A DNA stretch of 31,617 nucleotides from Dunaliella salina (lineage: Eukaryota; Chlorophyta; Chlorophyceae; Chlamydomonadales; Dunaliellaceae), in assembly GCA_002284615.2 (NCBI GenBank), contig MU069549.1, positions 1-31,617 of the forward strand. Direction: 5' to 3'. The stretch's first letter is position 1, and the number at the start of each line of letters is the position of its first letter. The notes under the pieces were generated by a model. That model was not told the DNA's origin. It worked only from the letters and a program-made list of their open reading frames with translations, and made no database searches. Below are positions 29,501 through 31,617 of this stretch, one piece after another. The position numbers and the translations under genes were made by a program.

Positions 29501-30673
29501 AGGTTACAAGGTTACAATGGGATATAAGCCTTCAGCCATAAGGTTGGCTGCTCGGCGTGAAGTCCTTTGATGAGCACAAACACAGGCAACTCTAAAAAAA
29601 ACATTGAGAAAACTGATGTAATGTCTCAAGAAGACTAGATGAAGTCCAGAGGGACAGCATATGTGTTTTCTGTTCACAGAGGGAGCAGTAAACAAGGAAA
29701 TAAGGGAGGAGAAATGAAGAGCTCTACTTGAAACCAGAAGGGCTGGCCAGGTTCTGACCAGTATCACAAGGAGACACAAGAGCTGCATGAACATATGTTT
29801 GGAGTTTCTGTATATGTACCCCTCCTAACAACAGTCAGCTAGTTAGCCAGGCACACACCTCAGTAATGTATTTGCTCTTTGTTTCAGGTTCCTGGCCGCA
29901 TCACGCTCCCTCTGCCTGGGCGTGGGTGTGTAAGGCAGCGCCCCCTCGTAGACAAGAAATGACACCAGCTCCACTGCGTACTTCTGCTGCTGCTCTTCTT
30001 CAGAGACATAGTTGGCAACGGAGCGCCTGGAAAGCGTTGCCCGAATGTCGTCCACACCGCGGTGCTGCTTGAAGACCTCCCATTGGCCCGGCTCCATGAC
30101 GAAGGATGGAACCACGACAGGGGCCATCTCGCGGGACTTCTGAGCAGATGCCAGTGCACGCTGTGACTGGTGCTCTTGTGGAGCTGGTGCAACAGCATGT
30201 ACTGGCTGGTGCTCAGATGCCTCGCGAGATGTGCTCCCCTGGGGCTCTCTCTTCCTTTTGTTGCTGCTGTCTTCAGAGCCCGTCTGAGCCGGTGCCTGAG
30301 GCTGGTGCTCCTGAGGAGCAGGTGCCTCAGGCTTGTGCTCAGTTTGTGCTCTGCTATTGCTGCTTGGGTTGGGGGAGACACTGCTGAAGACTTGCCGTGC
30401 AAGGCTGGGAGTGGGCTCCGCAAGCTGGGGCTTCCATTGCTTTCTCTGTTCGCGAGTTGTCACATCCAGAGGTTGATTGACGCGGCGCGCGTCTCTGACG
30501 ATACAGATTAGAGGGACCCACGCATCCAGGATTTGTTGGGCTCGGGGTCTGTGTTTATGAACACCATGGTGCCCGGTGTTCCCTGGCAGGTGCTCCCAAA
30601 GGAGCTGGTGCCAGGGCGCTCCAGGTCAGCAAAAATTAATTCCACCCATCTCAGCGTTCTGTGCATTTGTGTG
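29501..30673. mobile_element. Insertion in RT bounded by AACCTAA direct repeats
   Basis: The perfect 7-bp repeats AACCTAA at 29494-29500 and 30674-30680 bracket 1173 bp, and the LINE frame resumes after the right copy. The left end contains GCCTTCAGCCATAAGGTTGG then CTGCTC, similar to 19830-19855. It carries a minus-strand open frame (29843-30463). Class not recognised. Confidence 0.75.
29843..30463 (-). CDS. Uncharacterised 206-codon ORF within an insertion
   Basis: I do not recognise this protein. The first 110 residues are Pro/Gln/Ser-rich with repeated APAPQEHQ motifs and a basic NKRKREP stretch. The second half looks folded: PSFVMEPGQWEVFKQHRG, ATLSRRSVANYVSEEEQQQ, ELVSFLVYEGALPYTPTPRQ. 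A structured C-terminal half behind a disordered leader would fit a retroelement ORF1/gag or a captured host exon. Upstream on the same strand (30508-30640) a related-looking frame PGTMVFINTDPEPNKSWMRG ends in a stop, so the 5' end may be broken or spliced. Confidence 0.45.
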   Translation of the reverse strand: MTTREQRKQWKPQLAEPTPSLARQVFSSVSPNPSSNSRAQTEHKPEAPAPQEHQPQAPAQTGSEDSSNKRKREPQGSTSREASEHQPVHAVAPAPQEHQSQRALASAQKSREMAPVVVPSFVMEPGQWEVFKQHRGVDDIRATLSRRSVANYVSEEEQQQKYAVELVSFLVYEGALPYTPTPRQRERDAARNLKQRANTLLRCVPG

Positions 30674-30808
30674 AACCTAAGAAAAACGTCTCTAACCCCA
30701 AGCCTGATTCTAGAAATAATTCGCACAGCTATCATACCCAGCCTGACCTACTCTTTTGCAGTCACCCCCTGCACCCCTGCAGACCTTGAGATGTGGGATA
30801 ATACGGTG
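30674..30808 (+). pseudogene. LINE polyprotein part 5 (after RT thumb)
   Basis: It reads LTPSLILEIIRTAIIPSLTY and SFAVTPCTPADLEMWDN, the conserved segment following the RT thumb in LINEs. It ends where the antisense LINE at 30815 is inserted. Confidence 0.8.
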
Positions 30809-30814
30809 GAAAAA

Positions 30815-31617
30815 AGAAAAAAGAAAAGAAAAACTATGTAGGCAGAGAAACTCTCCCTACATCAATTAAGGAGAAGGTGACACATTGGCTCAAAAAAAGA
30901 GCCGTGTGCCCCCTTCACCACAAGGTATGAATAAGAGAATGCTAATGTGGGTCTGGAGGGTTACTAGAAGCACCTGGCTCTAGAGCCTGGCTGTGGGAAG
31001 TATTCTTATTTTCAATAGCGCGGCGGATGGTGACTAGTTTGTGGGCATATTGAACAGAATGGGCATGAAGTTGTTGAGCAAGCTTTGTGGCACGCTGTTG
31101 ATCCAATCCTAGATGTATGAGTTGCTTCAGGGTATGCTCAGTGTAAATAGTTCCACCTACACCCAGGAGAATAGGGTGAATTGTAACAGCTTTAGCGTTA
31201 ATAAGTTTACGAAGGTCTGCATGCTGCTGCTTTGCTTCGTTCAACTGATGCTCTGGCCTTGTGTCTTCACAGAACTTGATTTCTTTTAGGTGCACATGTC
31301 GTTCATTTGCACGAAGTTCATGGGGTTGCCTCATGCGACTAGTTCTAGTGGTCCTCCGTGAGTAGCTGCGCAAAGCGTGATGGGAATGGGTAGGAGAAAC
31401 ATTGTTAGAAGTATGTTTGGCATTAAAAGGGGTGATCAAAACAGCATCTGGTCGACTGGAGTTGAGTCTTTTCCTCTCTGGAAGGTTACGAGGGAAGAAG
31501 TAAGCAAGTAAAGTTCTGTTTGAGGCATGTGTAGGGAGTTGGAGGTTGTGTTGAGCAAGCTTAAAATTGCTCCCTATGTCTGTGTAGACCAGGCCTGCCC
31601 CTACAGGGCATTTGCTG
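30815..31617 (-). mobile_element. Dualen-like LINE C-terminus and 3' UTR, antisense, runs off the edge
   Basis: The minus-strand frame is open from the window edge to a stop at 30942. It contains SSRPDAVLITPFNAKH (RPD at 31446-31454), HLKEIKFCEDTRPEHQ (E-I-K at 31275-31283), KAVTIHPILLGVGGTIY and LGLDQQRATKLAQQLHAHS, ending SSNPPDPH. RPD followed by E-x-K is the core of a PD-(D/E)xK restriction-like endonuclease. The 3' UTR ends in an A/G-rich (sense: TTTTCTTTTC) tail at 30815. It closely matches 19875-20292 and is inserted in the plus-strand LINE after MWDN. Confidence 0.82.

Larger units (their letters stand above)
20293..30810 (+). mobile_element. Dualen/RandI-like LINE, dead and split by nested insertions
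   Basis: Pieces occur in the right order on the plus strand: leader, Josephin-like protease 1 (20783-22057), Josephin-like protease 2 (22059-22640), APE endonuclease (22903-24275), and RT (24658-25969, 26163-26431, 28265-28386, 29361-29500 and 30674-30808). Five or more foreign segments interrupt it. APE plus cysteine protease plus RT, together with a restriction-like nuclease at the C-terminus of related copies (see 30815), is the architecture described for Dualen/RandI elements of Chlamydomonas. Frameshifts and stops show it is not functional. The 5' boundary is approximate, and the C-terminus is missing because the right-edge antisense LINE is inserted in it. Confidence 0.85.

Overview
This is a eukaryotic nuclear window. 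Introns are GT-AG with clear 3' splice sites, the exons are small, and the introns are stuffed with micro- and minisatellites. There are several non-LTR retrotransposons, a pseudogene of cytosolic 28S rRNA and a short plant-type (TTTAGGG)n tract. Plant-type telomere repeats plus a LINE with a Dualen/RandI-like architecture (a clade described from green algae) suggest a large-genome green alga; a prasinophyte such as Cymbomonas or Pyramimonas would fit. That placement is inference. Two N runs mark this as draft assembly.

Left half (1-16165, plus strand): the 3' portion of one split gene, a TARBP1/Trm3-type tRNA 2'-O-ribose methyltransferase. I assembled eleven exons (about 400 to 15296) whose phases agree at every junction and give 339 codons plus a TGA stop. 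The last five exons encode the SpoU (SPOUT) methyltransferase domain with all three motifs. The N-terminal part of the protein lies left of the window. Several exons or exon edges have been amplified locally into tandem arrays: exon 1 about 98 bp, exon 3 about 109 bp, the exon 5 3' edge, the exon 9 acceptor at exactly 180 bp, and terminal exon 11 about 121 bp. The stop-containing exon is followed by about seven decayed copies of itself, one interrupted by a telomere-like tract.

Middle (16166-20292): repeat-derived DNA with no host gene seen. It holds a diverged 260-bp repeat pair, antisense 3' ends of a LINE family, and a frameshifted plus-strand LINE C-terminal fragment (18444-19708).

Right half (20293-31617): a plus-strand LINE whose polyprotein can be followed in pieces. 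It carries an N-terminal leader, two successive Josephin-like cysteine protease domains, an APE-type endonuclease, then reverse transcriptase. It is dead and has been split by at least five further insertions, two of them bounded by perfect 7-bp direct repeats (CATACAA and AACCTAA). One insertion carries a scrambled 28S rRNA pseudogene. The right edge is an antisense LINE C-terminus with a restriction-like endonuclease signature (RPD followed by EIK). Two tandem Josephin-like proteases in a LINE, and exon-seeded tandem arrays throughout one gene, are the two observations I consider most unusual.
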